NCBI GenBank assembly: GCA_030834095.1
Contig: JAURGA010000004.1
Span: forward strand, 1 to 64,000
From: Candidatus Nanopelagicales bacterium
GTDB lineage: Bacteria; Actinomycetota; Actinomycetes; Nanopelagicales; Nanopelagicaceae
Length of the DNA stretch: 64,000 bases
Direction of reading: 5' to 3'
The translations under genes and the position numbers were made by a program. Every line of letters begins with the position of its first letter. Position 1 is the stretch's first letter. The notes beneath the pieces are model-generated. The model was not told where the DNA came from and searched no databases. It was given only the letters and a program-made list of their open reading frames with translations. Shown here in pieces: positions 1 through 7,829 of the stretch.

Positions 1-783
1 AAAGATTTAGCTTGTAGTGATGTCAAGATTTATTTCACTCTACGGCCACTTTTGAAGATAATTCCCTCGGCCTATCAGCAACATTTGAAAATTGGAATAA
101 AAAGCAGTTACGAAAAGTGGTTGCATTCAATCTTAGATGAACCAGGGGTTTCAACGATAACCCCATCATTCTGGGTGCGACACATGCATGCAGATGTATT
201 GGCAAAATGGGCGAAACATTTTGGAAAAGAGAATGTGATTGTAATAGTGGTTGATGAAAAGCAGCCAGACTTTATGTATCAAGAGTTCAACCACTTGCTC
301 TCGTTGAAGCCAGGGTTCTTAAAGCCGCAATTAGATCAAGATAGCAATCGTTCGCTAACACTTGATGAAATCACCTTGCTTAATACAATAAATAAAAAGT
401 TTCCGAAAAAGCGAAGCTGGCATGATTATGAGACCTTTATTCGGAATGGGTCAATTAAGTATCTGACAAATAAAGTTGTTCCAGAGCCTGATGCTGCAAA
501 GCTCTTAACCCCACAATGGGCAGTCGATGTAGCTAAGACTGTTTCCAAGAGAAATGTCGAAGAGATTAAAGCACTGGGAGTAAAAATTATTGGAGACTTT
601 GATTCATTTGAAAGTGCACAGATTCCTATCGGTGAAAATCCAGAGATAACAATGATTCCTGTCGACTTGGCAGCCACAGCGCTAGTAGCGACGGATTTGC
701 GGGTAGTTGAGAAACTTCCCACCCGTTATGTGGCGAAGGTCCTCTGGAAAATGATTAAACGAGATATCCGAAAGAAGATTTAA
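1..783 (+). CDS. Sulfotransferase-family protein, 5' end cut by window edge
   Basis: The reading frame is open from base 1 to the TAA at 781-783, so the true start lies upstream; the TTG at 52 is only an internal codon. The visible 260 residues hold the pattern TLRPLLKIIPSAYQQ near the beginning, then a WLHSIL segment and FWVRHMHADVLAKWAKHFG, followed by a VIVVDEK beta strand and an NRSLTLDE segment. From memory this resembles the C-terminal part of an actinobacterial PAPS-dependent sulfotransferase-like family found in cell-surface gene clusters. The PAPS-binding P-loop would be in the missing N-terminus, so activity cannot be judged. It is followed 21 bases later by a convergent nucleotidyltransferase gene, which fits a surface-polymer locus. 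The family assignment is from recalled similarity; the substrate is unknown. Confidence 0.65.
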   Translation, partial: KDLACSDVKIYFTLRPLLKIIPSAYQQHLKIGIKSSYEKWLHSILDEPGVSTITPSFWVRHMHADVLAKWAKHFGKENVIVIVVDEKQPDFMYQEFNHLLSLKPGFLKPQLDQDSNRSLTLDEITLLNTINKKFPKKRSWHDYETFIRNGSIKYLTNKVVPEPDAAKLLTPQWAVDVAKTVSKRNVEEIKALGVKIIGDFDSFESAQIPIGENPEITMIPVDLAATALVATDLRVVEKLPTRYVAKVLWKMIKRDIRKKI

Positions 784-804
784 CTTAATTCCTTACTATT
801 TAAA

Positions 805-1500
805 TTATTTAAGACCTTCATTTGCTCGATCTAAATCTGCCTGAAAGTCGACCTCAACTGCAAATAAATCTGAAATATCTACTGGCTCCATTTCGATGCC
901 ATTCTTCTTTATCGCAAGTTCAAGTCCACGTTCAAAATAATCTTGATCAGCGCAGACTTCCAATTGTGAAATTACATTGGCTTTCTCACGAGCAGAAATG
1001 AAGTTAATTCCCACAGCTTCGCCAAGAGCGTTCTTGACCGTCTTTGAAAGCTCCTTGATAAATCCCTTTTCGTTGACTGTGTATTTAACTTCCTCTTCAG
1101 CGGTTGCTGATGTATTGACACAGACGAATGATTTCTCATTATTTATTCGATCAGCAACACGTTCAAGAACTTTAGAATCAAAGACAACATCTCCATTTAA
1201 CCATAGGACACCAGATTCTTGACTAGCGCGCAGCGCCTTAAGCAGACTCTTTGAAGTATTTGTCTGATCATAAACTTCGTTATAAACAAAACTTGCACTT
1301 GGATGCGCCTCGATAATCATTTCAAGTTTGAAGCCAACTACAACTGTAATTCGAGCTTTGTCACCGAAGACCTTTGAAACATTCTCCATCTGTTGTTGCA
1401 TAATCGAGCGGCCATCAGATAAAACAGTGAGTGGCTTTGGCCAAGGCTTACCTAATCGGGTTCCCATACCTGCCGCCAAAATCACAACTTGAATAGCCAT
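805..1500 (-). CDS. MobA-like NTP transferase (sugar/polyol-phosphate nucleotidyltransferase)
   Basis: A 231-residue cytosolic protein starting at ATG 1500. The N-terminus has the nucleotidyltransferase signature GMGTRLG followed by PKPL (about residues 11-24), which binds the NTP and the incoming phosphate ester. WLNGDVVF (about 100-107) carries the metal-binding Asp. The enzyme should activate a sugar- or polyol-phosphate as a CDP- or similar nucleotide derivative. It is divergent from two CDP-alcohol phosphatidyltransferase genes. By family knowledge, an adjacent cytidylyltransferase and CDP-alcohol transferase often act in sequence, as in inositol-phosphate or polyol-phosphate lipid synthesis. 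The exact substrate (inositol-phosphate, glycerol-phosphate or other) is inference. A GGAAAGA element about 5 bases before the start may serve as a weak ribosome binding site. Confidence 0.8.
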   Translation of the reverse strand: MAIQVVILAAGMGTRLGKPWPKPLTVLSDGRSIMQQQMENVSKVFGDKARITVVVGFKLEMIIEAHPSASFVYNEVYDQTNTSKSLLKALRASQESGVLWLNGDVVFDSKVLERVADRINNEKSFVCVNTSATAEEEVKYTVNEKGFIKELSKTVKNALGEAVGINFISAREKANVISQLEVCADQDYFERGLELAIKKNGIEMEPVDISDLFAVEVDFQADLDRANEGLK

Positions 1501-1549
1501 CTCTATCTTTCCAACCCGTCTATATCTAATTATTCCCTGTCAGACGCGA

Positions 1550-1555
1550 TAGATT
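1550..1555 (+). promoter_or_regulatory. -10 box TAGATT, near-leaderless promoter
   Basis: TAGATT ends 7 bases before the ATG at 1563, so transcription should begin within a base of the start codon. There is no Shine-Dalgarno sequence. Confidence 0.5.
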
Positions 1556-1562
1556 ACCGCTT

Positions 1563-3188
1563 ATGGCGGCAAATCTTCGGACTTTAGATATTGATCAGGT
1601 CACCAAGATTTCAGATGTGCTCCAGGCATTTGAATCTAGCAACCAAGATTTGCTTCTCGTCGATGTAAATTCTGTTGTAACGAAACCACACCTTGAACTA
1701 TTGACCGATTACCCAAGAACGGTCACGACGGCGTTGGTAGCAAAGTTAAAAAATGGCGAAACCCGAGTAAGTCAAGGGCGAATCTCTGGCGCCAGTTCTG
1801 GGTATCACGAGGTAGGGCGTGGCAACCATACATTTCTAGGAATCATTCGGCTTTCACAATTCCAGAGAGATGAAATAATCGAAATTCTTTCAAAAGTAAA
1901 AGATACAAATCACTCCGGAAACCCAATAGATTTAATTCTTGTTGCGCTAGTTCGAGCCGCCCTCGTCGTTGCACCAGCAGAAGTTTCAGGTGCGCCTTTC
2001 ATCAGAAGTAATGATGCGACAGAACGGGTAACAACACAGAATCAAATAGCAGCGCTCAATGATGCTCGCTTACGCCTCAAGTTGGCGAACCGTGCTAACG
2101 ATGGCTTCTACTCTGTTTTCTTCCTCCGGAAAATTTCTAAGCTATTCACCTGGCTAGCAGTGCGCTTAAAAATGACACCAAATCAAGTTACCTTGATTTC
2201 ATTTGGAATTGGGTTGCTTTCTGCCTATGAATTCAGCAAGGGCAATTTCTGGGCCATTTTTAACGGAGCCGTCTTACTTCAACTCAGCATTATTATCGAT
2301 TGTGTCGATGGCGAACTTGCCAGGTATACCCGACAATTTTCACAATTGGGTGCTTGGCTAGATGCAATCACCGATCGGATAAAAGAGTATTTGGTTTTCT
2401 TTGCTCTTGCCTATGGCGCCGCAAAAAACGGACATGACCTTTGGATCCCAGCGATGGGAATGATGTTATTTCAAACATTTAGACACTTATCTGATTACAA
2501 CTTTGCCCGGATAAATAAAATTAGAAGTTCATACTTAGCCCCACTTAATTTCAATTTAAAGAACGATGGATTCGTTTCAGCGGACTATAAAAAGAAGAGC
2601 CGCTTAGAATATTGGGCAAAGAAAGCCGTGCAATTCCCGATTGGAGAGCGTTGGCTAGTAATTAGCGTGACTTCCGTGATTGGCGGTGCCAAGCTTACTT
2701 TCTTAGTGATGCCAATCCTTTCGCTGATATCTATTGCACTTGTATTCCGTGGTCGATTCAAAAAGACTCTAACTTGGCCGAAAGAGCGAGTAAATAAAGA
2801 TTTAATTGATGATCAGATAGATTCATTCAAGAGTAAGGGCTCGACCAATCGCTTCGATTGGCTCATGCCATCTGTGCTTCGACTTCTTGAAGGCGCGATT
2901 CTCATACAAATTGCAATTACAACAGATCTGGATAAATCAGTTATTTTCTTACTATTGCTCGCAATTCTTTTCAGTCACTACGACAATATGTATCGAGCAC
3001 TTCAAGGCGAGAAGAAGCCAATCTGGATATCTATCGCAGGCGGATTTATCTTTGGTCGCTTATTCATAATTGCGCTATGGATTGGGTTGGGCTGGTCACT
3101 CACAATTCTGGTTTATTACTTCTGCATTTTGTTTTTTATTATTTCTTCAGTTCAATGGGTTCTCAGCCGTAAGACAAAGGTTGGTTAA
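1563..3188 (+). CDS. CDP-alcohol phosphatidyltransferase with extra N-terminal domain
   Basis: A 541-residue membrane enzyme. Residues 1 to about 185 form a soluble domain (LLLVDVNSVVT at 31-40 looks like a nucleotidyltransferase core strand but lacks the GxGTR loop). This is followed by a CDP-alcohol phosphatidyltransferase domain of several membrane helices. The family motif is complete: D246, D249, G250, A253, R254, G263, D267 and D271, so it should transfer a phospho-alcohol from a CDP-alcohol onto an acceptor. About four more hydrophobic helices follow at the C-terminus. The 541-residue length is well above the usual 180-250 of the family; from memory this resembles large actinobacterial members with a DUF5941-type tail. 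The next gene is a second, smaller family member 3 bases downstream, so the two are probably co-transcribed. Acceptor and product are unknown. Confidence 0.8.
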   Translation: MAANLRTLDIDQVTKISDVLQAFESSNQDLLLVDVNSVVTKPHLELLTDYPRTVTTALVAKLKNGETRVSQGRISGASSGYHEVGRGNHTFLGIIRLSQFQRDEIIEILSKVKDTNHSGNPIDLILVALVRAALVVAPAEVSGAPFIRSNDATERVTTQNQIAALNDARLRLKLANRANDGFYSVFFLRKISKLFTWLAVRLKMTPNQVTLISFGIGLLSAYEFSKGNFWAIFNGAVLLQLSIIIDCVDGELARYTRQFSQLGAWLDAITDRIKEYLVFFALAYGAAKNGHDLWIPAMGMMLFQTFRHLSDYNFARINKIRSSYLAPLNFNLKNDGFVSADYKKKSRLEYWAKKAVQFPIGERWLVISVTSVIGGAKLTFLVMPILSLISIALVFRGRFKKTLTWPKERVNKDLIDDQIDSFKSKGSTNRFDWLMPSVLRLLEGAILIQIAITTDLDKSVIFLLLLAILFSHYDNMYRALQGEKKPIWISIAGGFIFGRLFIIALWIGLGWSLTILVYYFCILFFIISSVQWVLSRKTKVG

Positions 3189-3191
3189 TTC

Positions 3192-3965
3192 ATGACCACA
3201 AGACCAAGTAGACCGACTATTGATCAGATCCGTGAAATTTCACAACCAGCTTCGGTTACAGGTAGATCTACATCAGAGCACTGGATTGCAGATCTTTATC
3301 AGAGAAAGATCTCTCCTTATCTGACTCGAATTTTTTTAAGAACTCCAATTACTGCTAATGGAGTCACTTGGCTGATGATTATTGTTGGTGCTTCGATAGG
3401 GCCCGCACTACTTATCCAAGGTTGGCAAGGAATTGCATTGGCACTATTTCTAAGTCACTTGCAGATGTTGATCGATTGCTGCGATGGTGAAGTCGCAAGG
3501 TGGCGTGAAACAAAATCACCAATGGGTATATTTCTAGACAAGCTCGGCCATTATCTAGCTGAGGGGTTGATACCTATCTGTTTTGGATTGCGCCTTGCTA
3601 ACTGGCCAAATGAGCCAATTACAAGTTCTATCTATCCATTTCTTGGTGCGCTCTTAGCCATCTTAATTATTTTGAACAAAGGGCTGAATGATGCAGTCCA
3701 TGTTGCTCGGGCGTTTTCAGGACTTCCAAAAATCCAGGACCTAGATGGAGCTAATCTGCCAGTTAAAGGGGTGCTTCGTAATATCCGCAAGGTATTCAAC
3801 TTCATTCCAGCACAACGGATATTTCACTCAATCGAATTCACTATGTATGTAGCAATTTTCGGAGCGCTCAAAGAGTCAATGGAAATTGCGCTTGCAATCT
3901 CCCTATTCGTGACCATTGGCCACATAGCGGCAATCGTGTCTTCGGCAAAACTAAGGAATAATTAA
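3192..3965 (+). CDS. CDP-alcohol phosphatidyltransferase-like protein, variant active site
   Basis: A 257-residue membrane protein starting at ATG 3192, directly after the first CDP-alcohol transferase. The signature is present at D95, D98, G99, A102, R103, G112 and D116, but the final Asp of the consensus, the expected catalytic base, is His120 (context FLDKLGHYLAEG). Hydrophobic helices run through the rest. I recall actinobacterial relatives with the same DKxGHY pattern, so this is probably a subfamily trait rather than decay, but that needs alignment. It may use a different base or carry out a different transfer, possibly acting with the upstream protein on a polyol-phosphate lipid or wall polymer. 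Only 3 bases separate it from each neighbour, indicating one operon. Confidence 0.75.
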   Translation: MTTRPSRPTIDQIREISQPASVTGRSTSEHWIADLYQRKISPYLTRIFLRTPITANGVTWLMIIVGASIGPALLIQGWQGIALALFLSHLQMLIDCCDGEVARWRETKSPMGIFLDKLGHYLAEGLIPICFGLRLANWPNEPITSSIYPFLGALLAILIILNKGLNDAVHVARAFSGLPKIQDLDGANLPVKGVLRNIRKVFNFIPAQRIFHSIEFTMYVAIFGALKESMEIALAISLFVTIGHIAAIVSSAKLRNN

Positions 3966-3968
3966 CTC

Positions 3969-4739
3969 GTGCGGACAATATTTCTACAACTCAAAGCATC
4001 TATGTTGCAACTTTTTCCAACCACGCGATTTCGTTTAATCTTAGTTGTTCTCGTCTTGACCGGTGCATTCATTTCGGTATCAGAACTAGCTGTTGCTAAA
4101 TTTTTTATGCAGATAATTTTACATGAGGACGAATTAAGTAGAAACGAAATAATTTTATTTGTAGGAGCATTCTTTCTTTTCCTAGGCGGAACTCGAGCAG
4201 GCCATTACTTTCAGCGAATTTATAGAATCAATGTTTTTGATCGCGCCTTTAAGGCCTCGGAGAAGAAAATACTTCGCAGAAATGAGAATTGGCGTTGGTC
4301 ACAAGCCTTTGAGTTAACAAGCCTATTAACGAATTTTATGCAAATGGGAGTGATCATTCTTTTCTCTACTATATTGAATTGGAAATTTGGTCTACTAAAT
4401 ATTGTCGTAGTTGCATCTGTAATACAAATAATAGGAAGAATTTTTGCAAGGCAGCTAAAATCTCAAAGAGGCTTTGTTAAAGCACGAAGGCGTAAAGAGC
4501 GGGTTTTAAGTTCAACAAAAGTTAGAACCCGCATTCGTTCTGGAGAAAATGGAATTTTAATTTCTGGCTTGGCCATGTTGATTCTTTTTGGTGCGTTGAT
4601 TGCTCTCAGCTTTACAGGAGAAATTAGCACGTCGAACACGGTAGTTCTCTTCTTTGGTCTTCGCATGCAAAATTCAGGCCTCTCGAATATTTCGAGAAGT
4701 TTGATGAAGTTCGCAAGGGCTCGCACCCACAGTGAGTAG
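3969..4739 (+). CDS. Orphan ABC-exporter-like membrane domain, no ATPase
   Basis: A 256-residue protein from GTG 3969. Hydrophobic segments lie at about residues 20-45, 62-82, 122-137, 142-158 and 195-217. The arrangement and the basic RRKERVLSSTKVRTRIRSGE stretch (about 174-193) recall the transmembrane half of an ABC exporter such as MsbA-like proteins. No Walker A or ABC signature is present and no ATPase gene is adjacent. It sits between the CDP-alcohol transferases and a glycosyltransferase, overlapping the latter by 8 bases, so it is translationally coupled to surface-polymer synthesis. It could help move a lipid-linked intermediate, or pair with an ATPase encoded elsewhere. The region is markedly AT-rich compared with genes after 20 kb. 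The function is unrecognised beyond this fold-level resemblance. Confidence 0.5.
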   Translation: MRTIFLQLKASMLQLFPTTRFRLILVVLVLTGAFISVSELAVAKFFMQIILHEDELSRNEIILFVGAFFLFLGGTRAGHYFQRIYRINVFDRAFKASEKKILRRNENWRWSQAFELTSLLTNFMQMGVIILFSTILNWKFGLLNIVVVASVIQIIGRIFARQLKSQRGFVKARRRKERVLSSTKVRTRIRSGENGILISGLAMLILFGALIALSFTGEISTSNTVVLFFGLRMQNSGLSNISRSLMKFARARTHSE

Positions 4740-5484
4740 TTTGTTACCTTTAACAATTGGCTATTCAACCTTAGCCAACCGGGCGAAGAACATAAAATTT
4801 CTAGCTTCGGTAAATAATCTAGTTATAGTTCAAAATCCAGATTCAATTTCAGTCCCAGGTTTCAGTCCTGAAGTGAAAGTATTTGAATTAAAGAATCAAG
4901 GTGTGGCAAAGAGTCGAAATACTGCAATTGCAAACGCGGAATCCGCGTATCTGCTCTTTGGCGATGACGATATTGAATTTAAAGAATCAGGAATTGCTTC
5001 AGCCATAAATTACTTAAATGCGAATCCAGATGTTTCTATCCTATTGATGCAGGCCATAGACGAAACAGGGAAACTTAGAAAGCGTTATCCAACTAAATCA
5101 CATCAACTGAAATTAACTAATTCTGCGAAAGCTGCGACATACGAAATGATGATTAGAACTTCTGACATCAAATCTGCTGGGATTAAGTTTGATGAAAACT
5201 TTGGTGCTGGTGCCCCAAACTATCTAGGAGACGAATATATTTTTATTGCAGATGCACTTAGGTCGGGGCTTAAGGGGCAGTTTGAACCTATTGTGATTGC
5301 AATTCACCCAACCGAAAGCTCAGGAAATATTAGAAATTTACATTCTGATCGCAGCGCGCGGGCCAAGGTATTTTCTCGGGTTTTTGGAATCTGGGCGCCA
5401 GTTATGCGCGCCTTGTTTCTAGCTAAACCCCCTTCTAAGAAATTTGGATTCATAAATTCGCTCTTTTTCATAATTGGCAAATGA
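4732..5484 (+). CDS. GT-A fold (family 2-like) glycosyltransferase
   Basis: A 250-residue protein from GTG 4732, overlapping the upstream gene by 8 bases. It shows GVAKSRNTAI (about residues 57-66) and LLFGDDDIEF (about 73-82), the nucleotide-sugar-binding and DxD metal-binding pattern of GT-A glycosyltransferases. The acceptor-side motif GDEYIF follows near residue 165. It lacks the canonical N-terminal VSVVIPxYN strand, starting instead with LLPLTIGYST. It should add a sugar to a lipid or wall acceptor in the cytoplasm. The next gene (a glycerophosphodiesterase) starts within its stop codon, so it belongs to the same operon. Donor and acceptor are unknown. Confidence 0.75.
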   Translation: MSSLLPLTIGYSTLANRAKNIKFLASVNNLVIVQNPDSISVPGFSPEVKVFELKNQGVAKSRNTAIANAESAYLLFGDDDIEFKESGIASAINYLNANPDVSILLMQAIDETGKLRKRYPTKSHQLKLTNSAKAATYEMMIRTSDIKSAGIKFDENFGAGAPNYLGDEYIFIADALRSGLKGQFEPIVIAIHPTESSGNIRNLHSDRSARAKVFSRVFGIWAPVMRALFLAKPPSKKFGFINSLFFIIGK

Positions 5485-6155
5485 AAATTTATGCTCACCG
5501 CGGTTCTTCCGGCAATAATCCTGAGATGACGAGATCGGCCTACGAAGTTGCAATCAAAGAAGGAGCAGATGGTTTTGAATGTGATGTCCGTTTGTCGCGA
5601 GATGGCGAAATTGTCTGCATTCACGATGCTACGACAGGACGAATTGCTGGTAAAAGAGTTTGGGTTTCTCGCACAAATCTAAAAGAACTTCAAAGCTTGC
5701 ATGAATTAATGACGCTTGACGAACTACTTAATTTAGCAATCTCTGCTAGAAAGCATCTATTAATTGAGACCAAGCATCCAAATATTCATGGCGGACGAAT
5801 CGAGCGTAGCGTTGTTGAATTGCTACAGTCGATGGCAAGCGACATAAAAGCGGCTGGAATCGAAGTTGTAGTCATGTCCTTTTCAAAATTTGCCGGAAAA
5901 AGAGTTCACCCTGATTGGGTGGCAGGTAAAATATCAAAATACTATTTACCAGCGATTTTTTCGAAGAGCAAGATCTCTGCGCTCGACATAGACCTAATAA
6001 CAAAGCATCCATCGCTCGTAAAGAAATTGCAGGAACGAGGAAGCAGAATTTTGATCTGGACTGTAAATGAAGACGTTGACTTTGAGCGTTGTAAAAAGTT
6101 AGGCATCGATGGTGTAATTACCGATTTTCCTGAGGTTGCTCGGCGCTATGGATAA
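5481..6155 (+). CDS. Glycerophosphodiester phosphodiesterase
   Basis: A 224-residue soluble enzyme starting with an ATGA overlap on the glycosyltransferase stop. It hydrolyses glycerophosphodiesters to glycerol-3-phosphate and an alcohol. The family signature is visible: AHRG (4-7) and PEMT (14-17), ECDVRLSRDGEIVCIHD (34-50) with the metal-binding Glu and Asp and the second catalytic His, then LLIETKHP, and the C-terminal TVNEDVDF and GVITDFP strands. The usual PENT is PEMT here, a small deviation. No signal peptide, so it acts in the cytosol. In this cluster it may trim or recycle glycerophospho-groups from lipid or teichoic-type polymers (inference). Confidence 0.88.
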   Translation: MKIYAHRGSSGNNPEMTRSAYEVAIKEGADGFECDVRLSRDGEIVCIHDATTGRIAGKRVWVSRTNLKELQSLHELMTLDELLNLAISARKHLLIETKHPNIHGGRIERSVVELLQSMASDIKAAGIEVVVMSFSKFAGKRVHPDWVAGKISKYYLPAIFSKSKISALDIDLITKHPSLVKKLQERGSRILIWTVNEDVDFERCKKLGIDGVITDFPEVARRYG

Positions 6156-6798
6156 GCAAACTTCAGATTTCTACTTCTGGGGAGCAGGCTATCTGCTACT
6201 GGTCTGTGCAATTCTCGCTCTGACTACCAGTAAAACTGCTGATGTTCAGATTCAAATCGCTCCCAAAATTGTTAAGCCACTTCTCTGTTTCAATATCGAG
6301 GTCAGTGAATTACGGACAAGTGACACTGAAAGCGGATGTGTAGCACCTGAAGAATCTTTAGGCACAGCACCAATCACTTATTCAGAGATTAGTCCAACTA
6401 AATTAGACCGAACCTTCGAAGTTAGATATCTGGCAGCACAGGCAGCCGCCAAAGCTATTGGATTCAATATTCAAATAACTTCAGGATTCAGGTCTCAGCA
6501 ATTGCAAGAACAGTTATTTAATAATGCGGTTAAGAAATATGGAAGTGAGAACGAAGCATCAAAATGGGTCTTACCAAAAGAAGTTTCAAATCATCCGCGG
6601 GGACTCGCAATAGATGTTAATTATCCCGGCGATCGGACTGCTGTTAGATGGTTAGAGGAGAATGGATCAACCTTTGGTTTGTGTCGCGTTTATGAAAATG
6701 AATGGTGGCATTTTGAACCGGTAATTGCACCAGGTGAGCCCTGCCCACCAATGATGGCGAACGCTTTAGAAAGCCTGCCACCTGCGAAAACTAAATAG
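6148..6798 (+). CDS. VanY-type D-alanyl-D-alanine carboxypeptidase (M15B)
   Basis: 216 residues from ATG 6148, which overlaps the upstream stop by 8 bases; an earlier TTG at 6136 is possible but less likely. An N-terminal hydrophobic helix (about residues 9-27) anchors or exports the protein. The zinc peptidase motifs are present: SGFRS, SNHPRGLAIDV (the SxHxxGxAxD ligand pattern) and EWWHFEP with the third ligand His. It should remove the terminal D-Ala from peptidoglycan stem peptides outside the membrane. It is the last gene of the surface operon and its end overlaps the convergent manA by 8 bases. Confidence 0.88.
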   Translation: MDKQTSDFYFWGAGYLLLVCAILALTTSKTADVQIQIAPKIVKPLLCFNIEVSELRTSDTESGCVAPEESLGTAPITYSEISPTKLDRTFEVRYLAAQAAAKAIGFNIQITSGFRSQQLQEQLFNNAVKKYGSENEASKWVLPKEVSNHPRGLAIDVNYPGDRTAVRWLEENGSTFGLCRVYENEWWHFEPVIAPGEPCPPMMANALESLPPAKTK

Positions 6799-7816
6799 CT
6801 AGCGAAGCGTTTTTCGCTAGTGGTGGGCGACAGACAACCCCGCTTGCACCAGTCAAAGTCCAACTTCCAGCACTGTGTGGAATCAAAATTGCATCGCCCT
6901 TAACCGCATCAATTGGTGAGTGATTTTCGAAAGCTATATTTCCATCGCCTTCTAAAACCAACATGATGCTAAACCCTGATGCGACCTTGCTGCTATTACC
7001 AGCAAGATAATCTGCACGGAAATAAGGGTCAGCGACTGCGGTAAATACTGATTGATCAGAGCCACTAAACAGGCGATTAGAGAAAACTAATTTACTAGCT
7101 TCATCTTTTTCAATTGGTGTGTATCGAAGTGCATCTAATACGGTGTCGAAACCTAAGCCAAGGTGGCCATCTTTGACACCATCAACTGCAAAATCATTCC
7201 ACTCAAGAAGTGCAGAGAGATCGGTTGGTTCTTGAAGTTCTAGAACAAAAATACCGGCGCCAATTGCATGTGGGGTTCCGGCAGGAACAAATACAGTGTC
7301 TCCAGCTTTTACTTCAAACTTCTGAAGTGAAGCGAGCAAACCATCTGAATCTCTGGCATCAACCATTTTGGAAACTTGGGACTTAGCCATCTCTTTACCA
7401 AAACCTAATCCAACACTTGCTCCTACAGGTGCCTCCAAAATAATCCAAGCTTCTGTCTTTCCATGCTTAAGCGAGAGATGCTCTTTAGCAAACTTGCGAT
7501 TTGGATGATAGTGAACTGGAAGTCTTTGATCTGGATCAAGAAGTTTCATTAGTAATTCTGTGCTTGCGCCAAAGGTATTTAAATGTTCAGCCCCAAGCCA
7601 TTGCTCGGGATTAGCGATAACTGAATCACGCAAATAACTTCCATCTGAAAGCGTCGAGAGCCCCATAGTTTTCTCGCCAAATCGGGTAGTCATTGAACCA
7701 ATCCACTCTTCAGGTCGCATAGGTCCACCTGGACCATTGCGAAGTGCTCCAATGCGGTATCCACCTTTATAGAAGTGATCAAATTGATTAGATGCGAGTT
7801 TCTGAGGAGTAATCAT
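6791..7816 (-). CDS. manA: Mannose-6-phosphate isomerase, class I
   Basis: Interconverts fructose-6-phosphate and mannose-6-phosphate, feeding GDP-mannose and glycan synthesis or mannose catabolism. I use the ATG at 7816 (341 residues); a GTG at 7852 would overlap the upstream MFS gene and add 12 unlikely residues. Cupin zinc-site features are visible: LPVHYHPNRKFAKEHL with H102 and H104, HGKTEAW with E122, and PAGTPHAIGAGIFVLELQEPTDLS. The protein is slightly shorter than the usual class I enzyme of about 390-410 residues. It lies 13 bases downstream of the MFS gene, so the two probably form an operon, hinting that the transporter handles a sugar (inference). Confidence 0.9.
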   Translation of the reverse strand: MITPQKLASNQFDHFYKGGYRIGALRNGPGGPMRPEEWIGSMTTRFGEKTMGLSTLSDGSYLRDSVIANPEQWLGAEHLNTFGASTELLMKLLDPDQRLPVHYHPNRKFAKEHLSLKHGKTEAWIILEAPVGASVGLGFGKEMAKSQVSKMVDARDSDGLLASLQKFEVKAGDTVFVPAGTPHAIGAGIFVLELQEPTDLSALLEWNDFAVDGVKDGHLGLGFDTVLDALRYTPIEKDEASKLVFSNRLFSGSDQSVFTAVADPYFRADYLAGNSSKVASGFSIMLVLEGDGNIAFENHSPIDAVKGDAILIPHSAGSWTLTGASGVVCRPPLAKNASLAI

Positions 7817-7829
7817 GGAATGCAATTTA

